64,000 nucleotides of DNA from Clostridium_AD frigoriphilum (GTDB taxonomy: Bacteria > Bacillota > Clostridia > Clostridiales > Clostridiaceae): contig NZ_JAZHFS010000005.1 in the NCBI RefSeq assembly GCF_036541405.1, forward strand, positions 124,001-188,000, read 5' to 3'. This document shows, one piece after another, positions 33,583-40,641 of this stretch. Position 1 is the first letter of the stretch, and each line of letters opens with the position of its first letter. The position numbers and the translations under genes are program-made. The notes below the pieces were generated by a model. It was not told the DNA's origin. It searched no databases and was given only the letters and a program-made list of their open reading frames with translations.

Positions 33583-34043
33583 AGTCTTTTACTCTCCTTT
33601 TCATTACAACATTTATTTACATTAACTACATCAACTAATATTTGTAGGCTCTCCAAAACTTGCTCCCTCTTATCCGCAGGAACTAAAGAAATTACATCAG
33701 TATAATAATCTTCCATAGTTTTCTCGATTTCTCTAAAGATTTCTTCTCCTTTTTCAGTTAACTTTATTTTTATATATCTTCTATTCTCAGTGTGAATTTC
33801 TCTAAGTACTAAACTTTCATTTACAAGGTTATTAATAGTTCTGCTCATAGTACTTTTCTCTAAATTAAGTAATTCTGCCAGACTATTTAAATTTATTTCC
33901 TTCGCTCTTCCGATTTCTACTATTGCATGACACTGAGCAAGTGTTACACCGCAACAACAAGACTTGTTTCTCTCAAGTAAACCAAGATTTCTAACCAATA
34001 TTCTTACAATCTCCCTTAAATCACTGCTCTTTACGTTATTCAT
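33579..34043 (-). CDS. MarR family regulator with vicinal cysteines
   Basis: A 154-residue winged-helix regulator. NLNSLAELLNLEKSTMSRTI is the DNA-recognition part. Unusually, the helix before it reads KSCCCGVTLAQC (C29-C31, C38), and the C-terminal helix ends VNKCCNEKE (C145, C146). These could bind arsenite or another thiophilic metal. ATG at 34043 follows GAGGTGAAG; earlier in-frame codons extend into the promoter. It is the first gene of the arsM operon and overlaps arsM by 4 bases. A palindrome lies in its promoter. Arsenic sensing is inference. Confidence 0.85.
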   Translation of the reverse strand: MNNVKSSDLREIVRILVRNLGLLERNKSCCCGVTLAQCHAIVEIGRAKEINLNSLAELLNLEKSTMSRTINNLVNESLVLREIHTENRRYIKIKLTEKGEEIFREIEKTMEDYYTDVISLVPADKREQVLESLQILVDVVNVNKCCNEKESKRL

Positions 34044-34065
34044 AATCTTCACCTCTAATATATTG

Positions 34066-34091
34066 TATAACACAACAGTTGTATATTGCAA
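34066..34091 (-). promoter_or_regulatory. Candidate operator/promoter of marR-arsM
   Basis: TATAACACAAC and GTTGTATATT form an inverted repeat around one base (core ACAACAGTTGT at 34072-34082). It lies between a TTGCAA -35-like and an AT-rich -10-like element, 23 bases before marR. Confidence 0.5.
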
Positions 34092-34206
34092 CATTAATGT
34101 TTATCTTTTTTTCGACATAAGTTACATATTCTTATTAAATATTTTAATTAGGTATCTAGGGTAATAAATCTATGGTTTCTCTCACTAAACATTCTCCAAT
34201 AATTAC

Positions 34207-34265
34207 TTGACAAATAAGTTCATAAGGAATAATATGCTTATATACTCACATGGGCATATAAGCAT
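34207..34265 (+). promoter_or_regulatory. Promoter and ArsR-type operator of the second ars unit
   Basis: TTGACA (34207-34212) and TAATAT (34230-34235) with a 17-base spacer. ATGCTTATAT and ATATAAGCAT (34234-34265) form a perfect 10-bp inverted repeat just after the -10, fitting ArsR autorepression. Confidence 0.75.
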
Positions 34266-34301
34266 AATGTCGTTGTAATTAATTTAAAGGATGTGAAAGC
34301 A

Positions 34302-34661
34302 ATGGAAAAATTAATGAACTTATTTAAAGTTTTATCAGATGAAACAAGGCTTAGAATTTTAGTCATGTTATATCATAAAAAACTCTGTGTATGCCAAATG
34401 CAAGGAATATTAGAAGAATCTCAGCCTAAAATTTCAAAACACTTAGCTAAACTTAGAGATATGGGATTTGTAAAAGATGAAAGGCAAGAACAGTTTATAT
34501 ATTATTATATTAACAAAGATAATGAACTTCTAAATGAATTATTAGAAAAAATAATTTCAAATTCAGAAAATTACGCAACGATTCAAAAGGATCTAAAAAA
34601 ACTTGATAAGGGTGATCAATACATTGAAATTTTTAAAACTAAATGTAATACTAATAACTAA
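34302..34661 (+). CDS. ArsR family regulator, second copy
   Basis: A 119-residue winged-helix repressor. The sensor pair is in KKLCVCQMQGIL (C29, C31) at the start of the recognition region, and SQPKISKHLAKL is the DNA-contact helix. A third cysteine lies near the C terminus (FKTKCNTNN). ATG at 34302 is chosen because AAAGGATG lies about 9 bases upstream; the in-frame GTG at 34293 is too close. It heads an operon with a permease and a small redox protein and has a palindromic operator at 34234. Confidence 0.9.
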   Translation: MEKLMNLFKVLSDETRLRILVMLYHKKLCVCQMQGILEESQPKISKHLAKLRDMGFVKDERQEQFIYYYINKDNELLNELLEKIISNSENYATIQKDLKKLDKGDQYIEIFKTKCNTNN

Positions 34662-34705
34662 TTTTATATCAATAATCCAAAATATTATGCAGGTAGGTGA
34701 TAATA

Positions 34706-35722
34706 ATGAATGTAATATCGCAAATATTTACTTGGCTAAATAATGAGATTTTAAAAATGACTTGGCTCTCAAATCTTATTCAAAGCTTTGTACAAAACGT
34801 ATTTGGCCTATCTATTAAAGAAAGACTTGGTGGAAGCGTACACTTTTTTATCTATGATACTATAAAAATATTTATACTATTATCAGTGTTGATTTTCCTT
34901 ATATCCTATATTCAAAGTTATTTCCCACCAGAAAGAACAAAAAAAATTCTTGGAAATATTAAGGGCATAAAGGGAAATATATTAGGAGCCTTACTTGGAA
35001 CCATCACACCATTTTGTAGTTGCTCTAGTATCCCAATATTTATAGGATTTAACTCAGCAGGACTTCCACTTGGAATAACTTTTTCCTTCCTTATATCTTC
35101 ACCACTCGTAGATTTAGCATCTTTATTAATCTTAATGTCCTTCTTTGGCGCTAAGATTGCTATAACGTATGTTGTTGTAGGCTTGATTTTAGCAGTTATT
35201 GGTGGAACTATTATTGATAATTTACACCTTGAAAAGTATGTAGAAGGTTATGTAAAAGAAATAAAAGATGTTGATGTTGAAGTAATTGAAATGACAAGAT
35301 CTGAGCGAATATCTTATTCAAAACAGCAGGTTAAAGATACAGTTCATAAAGTTTGGCTATACGTATTAATAGGTGTTGGTATTGGTGCTGCGATACACAA
35401 TTGGATACCTCAATCAATAATCGAAACTGTAGTTGGAAATAACAATCCTTTTGCAGTGCTACTCGCAACCGCTGTAGGTATCCCAATGTATGCTGATATA
35501 TTTGGCACATTACCAATAGCAGAAGCATTATTTCAAAAAGGGGTAGGGATTGGTACAGTGTTATCCTTTATGATGGCAGTAACCGCACTTTCACTTCCAT
35601 CAATAATTATGCTTAGTAAAGTTGTAAAACCTAAATTATTGACTATATTTGTAGCTATAGTTGCAACGGGTATAGTTATAATAGGATATTTATTCAATGC
35701 ATTTTCATTCTTATTTGTTTAA
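34706..35722 (+). CDS. DUF318/ArsP-type permease
   Basis: A 338-residue membrane protein with about eight helices. The family hallmark TPFCSCSSIPIFIGF near residue 97 gives a Cys-x-Cys in a membrane loop, and GIPMYADIFGTLPIAEAL is a second conserved block. Members include ArsP, which exports trivalent organoarsenicals. Being behind an ArsR gene and beside arsM/arsN1, export of methylated arsenic is a fair inference, but other members have unrelated roles. ATG at 34706 follows AGGTAGGTG. Confidence 0.88.
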   Translation: MNVISQIFTWLNNEILKMTWLSNLIQSFVQNVFGLSIKERLGGSVHFFIYDTIKIFILLSVLIFLISYIQSYFPPERTKKILGNIKGIKGNILGALLGTITPFCSCSSIPIFIGFNSAGLPLGITFSFLISSPLVDLASLLILMSFFGAKIAITYVVVGLILAVIGGTIIDNLHLEKYVEGYVKEIKDVDVEVIEMTRSERISYSKQQVKDTVHKVWLYVLIGVGIGAAIHNWIPQSIIETVVGNNNPFAVLLATAVGIPMYADIFGTLPIAEALFQKGVGIGTVLSFMMAVTALSLPSIIMLSKVVKPKLLTIFVAIVATGIVIIGYLFNAFSFLFV

Positions 35723-35751
35723 GAAATAATAAATTATAGGGGAGAAATATT

Positions 35752-35979
35752 ATGATAATTAAAATTTTAGGTTCAGGATGTTCTAATTGCAAAAAACTAG
35801 AGGAAAATACTAGAAAGGCAATAGACGAGTTAGGTATTGTAGCAACTATAGAAAAGGTTACTGATTTTAAAGAAATAATGGCTTATGGAGTTATGAAAAC
35901 GCCTGCTCTAGTAGTCGATGAAAAAGTGAAAATTATGGGAAGAGTTCCATCACCCGATGAAATTAAAAAATATTTATAA
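35752..35979 (+). CDS. Small thioredoxin-fold protein (redox-active disulfide 2 type)
   Basis: A 75-residue glutaredoxin/thioredoxin-like protein of the MTH895/TM0996 family. GSGCSNCKKL gives a CxxC redox pair at residues 10-13, and MKTPALVVDEKV contains the cis-proline. It is often encoded next to DUF318 permeases and may supply reducing power. GGGGAGAAATATT precedes the ATG. The gene is closed by a perfect terminator. Confidence 0.9.
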   Translation: MIIKILGSGCSNCKKLEENTRKAIDELGIVATIEKVTDFKEIMAYGVMKTPALVVDEKVKIMGRVPSPDEIKKYL

Positions 35980-35985
35980 TTTTAT

Positions 35986-36017
35986 AACAAAAGGAGCACA
36001 ATTGTGCTCCTTTTGTT
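35986..36017. terminator. Perfect bidirectional terminator
   Basis: AACAAAAGGAGCACAA and TTGTGCTCCTTTTGTT form a perfect 16-bp palindrome between convergent genes, with T-rich sequence on both strands. Confidence 0.85.
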
Positions 36018-36019
36018 AT

Positions 36020-36376
36020 TTATTGATGATGATGTTCTCCATGATGATTGCAAACTACATCTTTATTTTCTAATGTTCCATTAATATATTCTTCAATTAC
36101 CTTTGAATATTCACCAGATGCTCCTTTTATTACCTCAAGACCATTCTGTTCTAACCCGCTGATTGCTCCTCCACCAATTCCACCAGTAATAACTACTGTC
36201 GCTCCTTGATTTTTGAGTAAATCTGCTAATCCTTGATGCTCATGTTGAAGCTCAGCTGCTGATATTTCTTCAGTACTTATAACTTTTTTATCTTCTATAG
36301 TAACAATTACAAAACTTTTGCTCATTCCAAAATGTTGATTCACCATACTACCATTATTAGGTATTGCTATTTTCAT
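36020..36376 (-). CDS. NifX/NifB-like iron-molybdenum cofactor family protein
   Basis: A 118-residue dinitrogenase iron-molybdenum cofactor family domain protein. AIPNNGSMVNQHFGMSKSF near residue 4 is the conserved start with the family His, and VVITGGIGGGAISGLEQNG is the second block. The C terminus CNHHGEHHHQ is a histidine-rich metal-binding tail. It probably carries or delivers a metal or Fe-S cluster. No nitrogenase genes are nearby, so nitrogen fixation is not implied. It lies 19 bases after the NBP35-type ATPase. Confidence 0.88.
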   Translation of the reverse strand: MKIAIPNNGSMVNQHFGMSKSFVIVTIEDKKVISTEEISAAELQHEHQGLADLLKNQGATVVITGGIGGGAISGLEQNGLEVIKGASGEYSKVIEEYINGTLENKDVVCNHHGEHHHQ

Positions 36377-36395
36377 AAAATATTACCTCCACTTT

Positions 36396-37223
36396 TTATT
36401 TTTTTGTCTTTTTAATAATTTTATTAATAATATTTTCAGTTATTTCTGTTAATTCATCATTTAGCTTGTATTCGCCTTTATTAGAAATATTAACTATTTC
36501 CCTACACATTGGAATTTCTCCAAGCAAATCTAAATCATTTTTATTTAAGAATTCATCTATGTTATCTGAATCAAACATTTTTATTTTCTCCGTGCATCCT
36601 GGACAAATAATATAACTCATGTTCTCTATTAATCCTATTATATCGATGTCTAACTTGTGTGCCATATTTACTGCTTTCCCAACAATCATAGATACTAAGT
36701 CCTGTGGTGTTGAAATCATTACTATACCTGTAACTGGTATTGATTGCATTACTGTTAACGCAACATCACCTGTACCAGGAGGCATGTCTATAATTAAATA
36801 ATCAAGCTCTCCCCATATAACATCAGTCCAAAACTGCTTAACAACACCAGAAACTGCAGGTCCCCGGAAGATCACTGGATCATCTTCATTTTCCACTAAA
36901 AAATTCATTGAAATAACATCAATACCCTCAGTAGTTTTAACCGGTATAATACCCGATTCATTCATAAAAGGTTTAACATCTTTAATACCTAATAATCTTG
37001 GTATACTTGGGCCAGTAATATCTGAGTCCATAAGACCAACTTTATATCCTTTTTTATTAAGTTCCTGTGCAATAAGAACGGATATTGTTGATTTACCTAC
37101 CCCACCTTTTCCACTCATAACGCCTATAATATTTTTAACTTTGTTTAATGGATTATTTTCTATACCACACGTGTCTTTATTATCACATTCACCATTTGAT
37201 GGACAACTTTCACACTCAGCCAT
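36396..37223 (-). CDS. Mrp/NBP35 family Fe-S cluster carrier ATPase
   Basis: A 275-residue P-loop ATPase that carries 4Fe-4S clusters. The deviant Walker A is IGVMSGKGGVGKSTIS near residue 35, with DMPPGTGDVAL as the Mrp signature. The N terminus has four cysteines (CESCPSNGECDNKDTC), as in Nbp35, and CPGC near 206 bridges the dimer cluster. ATG at 37223 follows AGAGG; the earlier start lies in the operator-like repeat. It forms a unit with the NifX-like gene. Confidence 0.92.
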   Translation of the reverse strand: MAECESCPSNGECDNKDTCGIENNPLNKVKNIIGVMSGKGGVGKSTISVLIAQELNKKGYKVGLMDSDITGPSIPRLLGIKDVKPFMNESGIIPVKTTEGIDVISMNFLVENEDDPVIFRGPAVSGVVKQFWTDVIWGELDYLIIDMPPGTGDVALTVMQSIPVTGIVMISTPQDLVSMIVGKAVNMAHKLDIDIIGLIENMSYIICPGCTEKIKMFDSDNIDEFLNKNDLDLLGEIPMCREIVNISNKGEYKLNDELTEITENIINKIIKKTKK

Positions 37224-37247
37224 ACATAATCGCCTCTTTCTCTTATT

Positions 37248-37299
37248 TGTCATATGCCATTTATATTGTAATACTTTTGTTCATTATTGTCAAATGCCA
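37248..37299 (-). promoter_or_regulatory. Two direct repeats upstream of the NBP35 gene
   Basis: TGTCATATGCCA (37248-37259) and TGTCAAATGCCA (37288-37299) lie exactly 40 bases apart, about four helical turns. A related inverted copy lies at 37821, before the DUF134 gene. It may be a binding site for the DUF134 regulator. Confidence 0.45.
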
Positions 37300-37332
37300 A
37301 TAATTGTAGCCTTGTTTAAACAAATAATAAAA

Positions 37333-37785
37333 CTATTTATCAGAAGTAGTGTTTTTATTACATTGTCTCTGACAAAAACTACTTCGTTTATTACAAGTCA
37401 CTTGCTCAGATCCACATGCTGGACATATTTTTCTATCTTCTTCATATTTTATTTCGTAAGTATTCTCGCAAGATAAACATTTAAATTTACATACATTTCT
37501 TGTATAGTTTCCACCACTTATATTTATTGCTTTCCCCTCTATTAGAGCTATGGCAATCTTCTTCCTTGCACTATCAATTATGTTCTGAAAAGTTTGTCTT
37601 GAAACAAGCATTTTCTTTGCACATTCTTCCTGATTTAAATCTTCAACGTCCTTAAGCCTCATGGCTTCAAACTCTTCAACCTTTATGAGTATTTCTTCAA
37701 TTTCACATTTTCGTCTTCCTGCTGGTACAAAGTATGTATACTCGGGTAAGTTCTCTACACGTCTATTTTTCACTGGTCTTGACAT
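37333..37785 (-). CDS. DUF134 (UPF0251) putative DNA-binding protein
   Basis: A 150-residue protein of the DUF134 family. It starts SRPVKNRRVENLPEYTYFVP, the family signature. LNQEECAKKMLVSRQTFQNI is a sigma-factor-like helix-turn-helix. A C-terminal extension has CKFKCLSCENTY, CPACGSE and a last CNKRSSFCQRQC, about nine cysteines that could form zinc or Fe-S sites. ATG at 37785 follows AGGATAATATTT. It lies just upstream of the NBP35 and NifX-like genes, a frequent clostridial grouping, and is likely to regulate them. Confidence 0.88.
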   Translation of the reverse strand: MSRPVKNRRVENLPEYTYFVPAGRRKCEIEEILIKVEEFEAMRLKDVEDLNQEECAKKMLVSRQTFQNIIDSARKKIAIALIEGKAINISGGNYTRNVCKFKCLSCENTYEIKYEEDRKICPACGSEQVTCNKRSSFCQRQCNKNTTSDK

Positions 37786-37820
37786 AAATATTATCCTCAC
37801 TTTTCAAATACTATTTTCAG

Positions 37821-37830
37821 TGGCATATGC
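37821..37830 (-). promoter_or_regulatory. Copy of the NBP35-type motif before the DUF134 gene
   Basis: TGGCATATGC is the reverse complement form of the CATATGCCA core at 37248 and 37288. It lies 36 bases upstream of the DUF134 ATG, fitting autoregulation. Confidence 0.4.
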
Positions 37831-38029
37831 TATATAAAATTTTACAACTGATTAACATCAATGTCAAATAACAATGATAGGATATCAAAAGAAGAAATGA
37901 TAAAATCTGTGCTAGCGCTAATTTTGCACATCTTGAGGATGTATTTATAAATATGGACCATTATGGGCTAAAATTCAAATTAATATAATTTAATTTAAAA
38001 ATATGCAACCTTTATTGATAGCATATTTT

Positions 38030-38605
38030 TTATAGAGAGGAGTAACCTATTGAATAAATACACAAACCAACAACACCTGTCCCAATCATTATAAAAATGG
38101 GATTTACCTTCCACCTTCTAAGAATAATAATTGCAATAGTAAATAGTCCTACCGATATAGCATCTATATTTTCAGGGTTACTTGATATACCCTTCCCATT
38201 CCAGAATGCTAATATTAACAAAATTAAACCTGCGGAGCCTATCATTGCTATAACAGCCGGTCTTAGTCCATTCAAAACCCCTTGAACTATGGATAAACTT
38301 TTATATTTGTAATATAGATATGCCAGGAAAAGAACAATAACACAAGATGGGAAAACGCATCCTATCGTTGCCACGATTGCACCTGGCATTCCTGCGATTC
38401 GTGTACCTACAAATGTAGCACAGTTAATAGCTATTGGCCCAGGTGTCATCTGAGATATTGTTATAACATCTGCAAATTCATTCACTGATAGCCAACTGTG
38501 TATAGTAACAACCTGATTTTGTATTAATGGCATAGCAGCATAACCACCACCAACACTAAATAATCCAATTTGAAAAAAGCTCCAAAATATTTTTAGGTAT
38601 ATCAT
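38030..38605 (-). CDS. chrA: Chromate transporter half, second subunit
   Basis: A 191-residue CHR-family membrane protein. It opens FFQIGLFSVGGGYAAMPLI and contains SQMTPGPIAINCATFVG, the two CHR signatures, with about five helices. It is a short-chain form corresponding to half of a classic ChrA, and works with the adjacent half as a heterodimer in known pairs. Its ATG overlaps the stop of the first half (ATGA). It exports chromate, or possibly another oxyanion such as sulfate-like ions. Confidence 0.92.
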   Translation of the reverse strand: MIYLKIFWSFFQIGLFSVGGGYAAMPLIQNQVVTIHSWLSVNEFADVITISQMTPGPIAINCATFVGTRIAGMPGAIVATIGCVFPSCVIVLFLAYLYYKYKSLSIVQGVLNGLRPAVIAMIGSAGLILLILAFWNGKGISSNPENIDAISVGLFTIAIIILRRWKVNPIFIMIGTGVVGLCIYSIGYSSL

Positions 38606-39180
38606 TTTAAATCACCGACCTTTTCTATGTACTTTGAATAATAAATAGAAATAGCTCCCATTATACCGCTTGTTAAAATTATTATAATAACATTAATATT
38701 TAGAATAAACGTAGCTATAAAAGCACCTATCATAATCATAATAGGTAATAATTTTTTTTCTTTAAAAAGAGAACTAGCCATACTAATTACTACATCAATA
38801 ATAACTGCTGCAACTCCTGCTTGCATTCCACGCAGTATATATTTAACAATTAAACTATCCCTAAATGCTGTGTATGCTACCGATATGATTGATAATATAA
38901 TTAATGGCGGTAATACTGTGCCTATTATTGTTATCATAGCACCTAATACTCCTGCCAAACGATAACCTACTATTATTGCTGCATTTACTGCTATTGCACC
39001 TGGTGCTGATTGTGCAATAGCTGCTAAATCAAACATTTCTTTTTCTTCAATCCATTTATATTCATCCACAAATTTCTTTTTCATTAAAGGAATAATAACA
39101 AAGCCTCCACCAAAGGTAAATGAACTTAAATATAAGGTTGAGGTAAATAACTTTAAATAGAATTTCGCATCTTTTTTCAT
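38602..39180 (-). CDS. chrA: Chromate transporter half, first subunit
   Basis: A 192-residue partner of the previous half. STLYLSSFTFGGGFVIIPLM and QSAPGAIAVNAAIIVGY are the CHR motifs. GGAGGTGG precedes the ATG. The gene pair is divergent from a LysR regulator with a perfect palindrome between them. Duplication and divergence between the two halves is a known feature of short CHR proteins. Confidence 0.92.
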   Translation of the reverse strand: MKKDAKFYLKLFTSTLYLSSFTFGGGFVIIPLMKKKFVDEYKWIEEKEMFDLAAIAQSAPGAIAVNAAIIVGYRLAGVLGAMITIIGTVLPPLIILSIISVAYTAFRDSLIVKYILRGMQAGVAAVIIDVVISMASSLFKEKKLLPIMIMIGAFIATFILNINVIIIILTSGIMGAISIYYSKYIEKVGDLK

Positions 39181-39246
39181 TTAGTTCCACCTCCAATGAC
39201 AATTATAACTCTTGCAAAACTATACGTAAAATACTATTATATAATA

Positions 39247-39274
39247 ATATACATAACCAAACGGTTATGTATAT
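39247..39274. promoter_or_regulatory. Candidate LysR operator (perfect palindrome)
   Basis: ATATACATAACC and GGTTATGTATAT are perfect 12-bp arms around AAAC, centred 30 bases upstream of lysR and 80 bases from chrA. LysR proteins bind such a site between divergent genes. Confidence 0.65.
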
Positions 39275-39290
39275 GGGGAGGATAATTAAT

Positions 39291-40160
39291 ATGAACTTAA
39301 GACATATGAAAATATTTGTTGCTGTTTGTCAAAATAGTAGTATTACACTAGCTGCCAAGAAAATGTATATTTCCCAACCTGCGATCAGTACCGCAATAAA
39401 AGAAATGGAAAATTATTATGGTGTTAAACTATTTGACCGTCTATCTAAAAAGCTTTATCTAACCGAAGTTGGAAAAATGGTATTAAGTTATGCTCTTCAC
39501 ATAACATCTCTATTTGATGAATTAGAAACAACTATTCGAAATTCAGATACAATTGGGGCCCTTAGAATCGGTTCTAGTATTACTATCGGTACTCATTTAA
39601 TGCCAAACTATATAAAGCAATTTTCATCTAAATACCCCAATATTCAAACCTTTGTAACTATAAACAATTCTGATATAATAGAAAATTTGGTATTAGACAA
39701 TAAATTAGATTTTGCTCTTATTGAAGGAGTAATTCACTCCAAGAATCTCATTTCTAAAAGTTTTTTAAATGATGAACTTGTAGTTATATGTAGTTTAAAT
39801 AATCCTCTTTTAAAAAAAGAAGTTATTTCGGTTAAAGATTTGGAAACTCAAAAGTTTTTAATGAGAGAAAAAAATAGTGGCACACGCGAACTTGCTGATT
39901 CTGTCTTACTACTTCATGGCTTTTCTGCTATTCCAATATGGGAAAGCATAAGTACAGAAGCTATTATAAATGGTGTATCTAATGGACTAGGCATCGCAAT
40001 ACTTCCTTTACGCTTAGTTCAGAATTTTATAAAAAAGGGCACTATTAGCAAACTAAATGTAGTGGATATTAATTTAAAACGCAAATTTTATATTATTTAT
40101 CATAAAAATAAATTTTTAACCTCTTCATCTATAGAATTTTTAAAACTATGCACAGAATAA
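39291..40160 (+). CDS. LysR family transcriptional regulator
   Basis: A 289-residue LTTR. Residues 1-60 form the helix-turn-helix (MKIFVAVCQNSSITLAAKKM then SQPAISTAIKEME). The rest is a periplasmic-binding-like effector domain beginning ALRIGSSITIG-like. ATG at 39291 follows GGGGAGG by 8 bases; earlier in-frame codons lie inside the operator palindrome. It likely controls the divergent chromate transporter pair, in response to an unknown anion. Confidence 0.92.
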   Translation: MNLRHMKIFVAVCQNSSITLAAKKMYISQPAISTAIKEMENYYGVKLFDRLSKKLYLTEVGKMVLSYALHITSLFDELETTIRNSDTIGALRIGSSITIGTHLMPNYIKQFSSKYPNIQTFVTINNSDIIENLVLDNKLDFALIEGVIHSKNLISKSFLNDELVVICSLNNPLLKKEVISVKDLETQKFLMREKNSGTRELADSVLLLHGFSAIPIWESISTEAIINGVSNGLGIAILPLRLVQNFIKKGTISKLNVVDINLKRKFYIIYHKNKFLTSSSIEFLKLCTE

Positions 40161-40199
40161 TTATGTGATTTTTTTATAATCTAAGACAAAAGCAATAAA

Positions 40200-40236
40200 A
40201 TACCACACTTCTATAACAATTATAGGAGTGTGGTAT
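40200..40236. terminator. Bidirectional terminator
   Basis: ATACCACACTTCTATAA and TTATAGGAGTGTGGTAT form a long stem with a 3-base loop between the convergent lysR and trxA genes. Confidence 0.8.
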
Positions 40237-40302
40237 TTTAAACGAAATCTCCACGTAATTGGAGTCATTTCAATTTTTTATATACTTTAATATTACTAGT
40301 AT

Positions 40303-40620
40303 CTATACATATTTCTTAAGCTTATCCTCTAACACATTTTTAGGAGAGAAGCCTACAAGTTTATCTTCTACTACTTTATTCTTGAATACCATTATTGTAG
40401 GTATGCTTGAGATACTATACTTTGATGATATTTCAGGATTTTCATCTACATCAATCTTTACAAATTTTATTTTACCATCATATTCCTTATCAAGTTGTTC
40501 CATAACAGGTCCCAACATTTTACAAGGTCCACACCATGGTGCCCAAAAATCTACAACTACAGCCCTATCAGAACTATATACTTCACTATGAAAGCTTTTA
40601 TCACTTATTTCTTTTATCAT
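40303..40620 (-). CDS. trxA: Thioredoxin
   Basis: A 105-residue thioredoxin with VDFWAPWCGPCKMLGP, the classic WCGPC at residues 29-33, and SIPTIMVFKN with the cis-proline. It reduces protein disulfides and persulfides. It is the last gene of a four-gene operon with a CoA-disulfide-reductase-like protein, an ArsR sensor and a rhodanese, so it may reduce the persulfides those enzymes form. GGGAGAGG precedes the ATG. Confidence 0.94.
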   Translation of the reverse strand: MIKEISDKSFHSEVYSSDRAVVVDFWAPWCGPCKMLGPVMEQLDKEYDGKIKFVKIDVDENPEISSKYSISSIPTIMVFKNKVVEDKLVGFSPKNVLEDKLKKYV

Positions 40621-40641
40621 TTTAACCTCTCCCTTTTCTTA

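Noticed and set aside
36020..36376. Nitrogen fixation locus
   Set aside because: The NifX-like protein is widespread without nitrogenase; no nifHDK genes are near.
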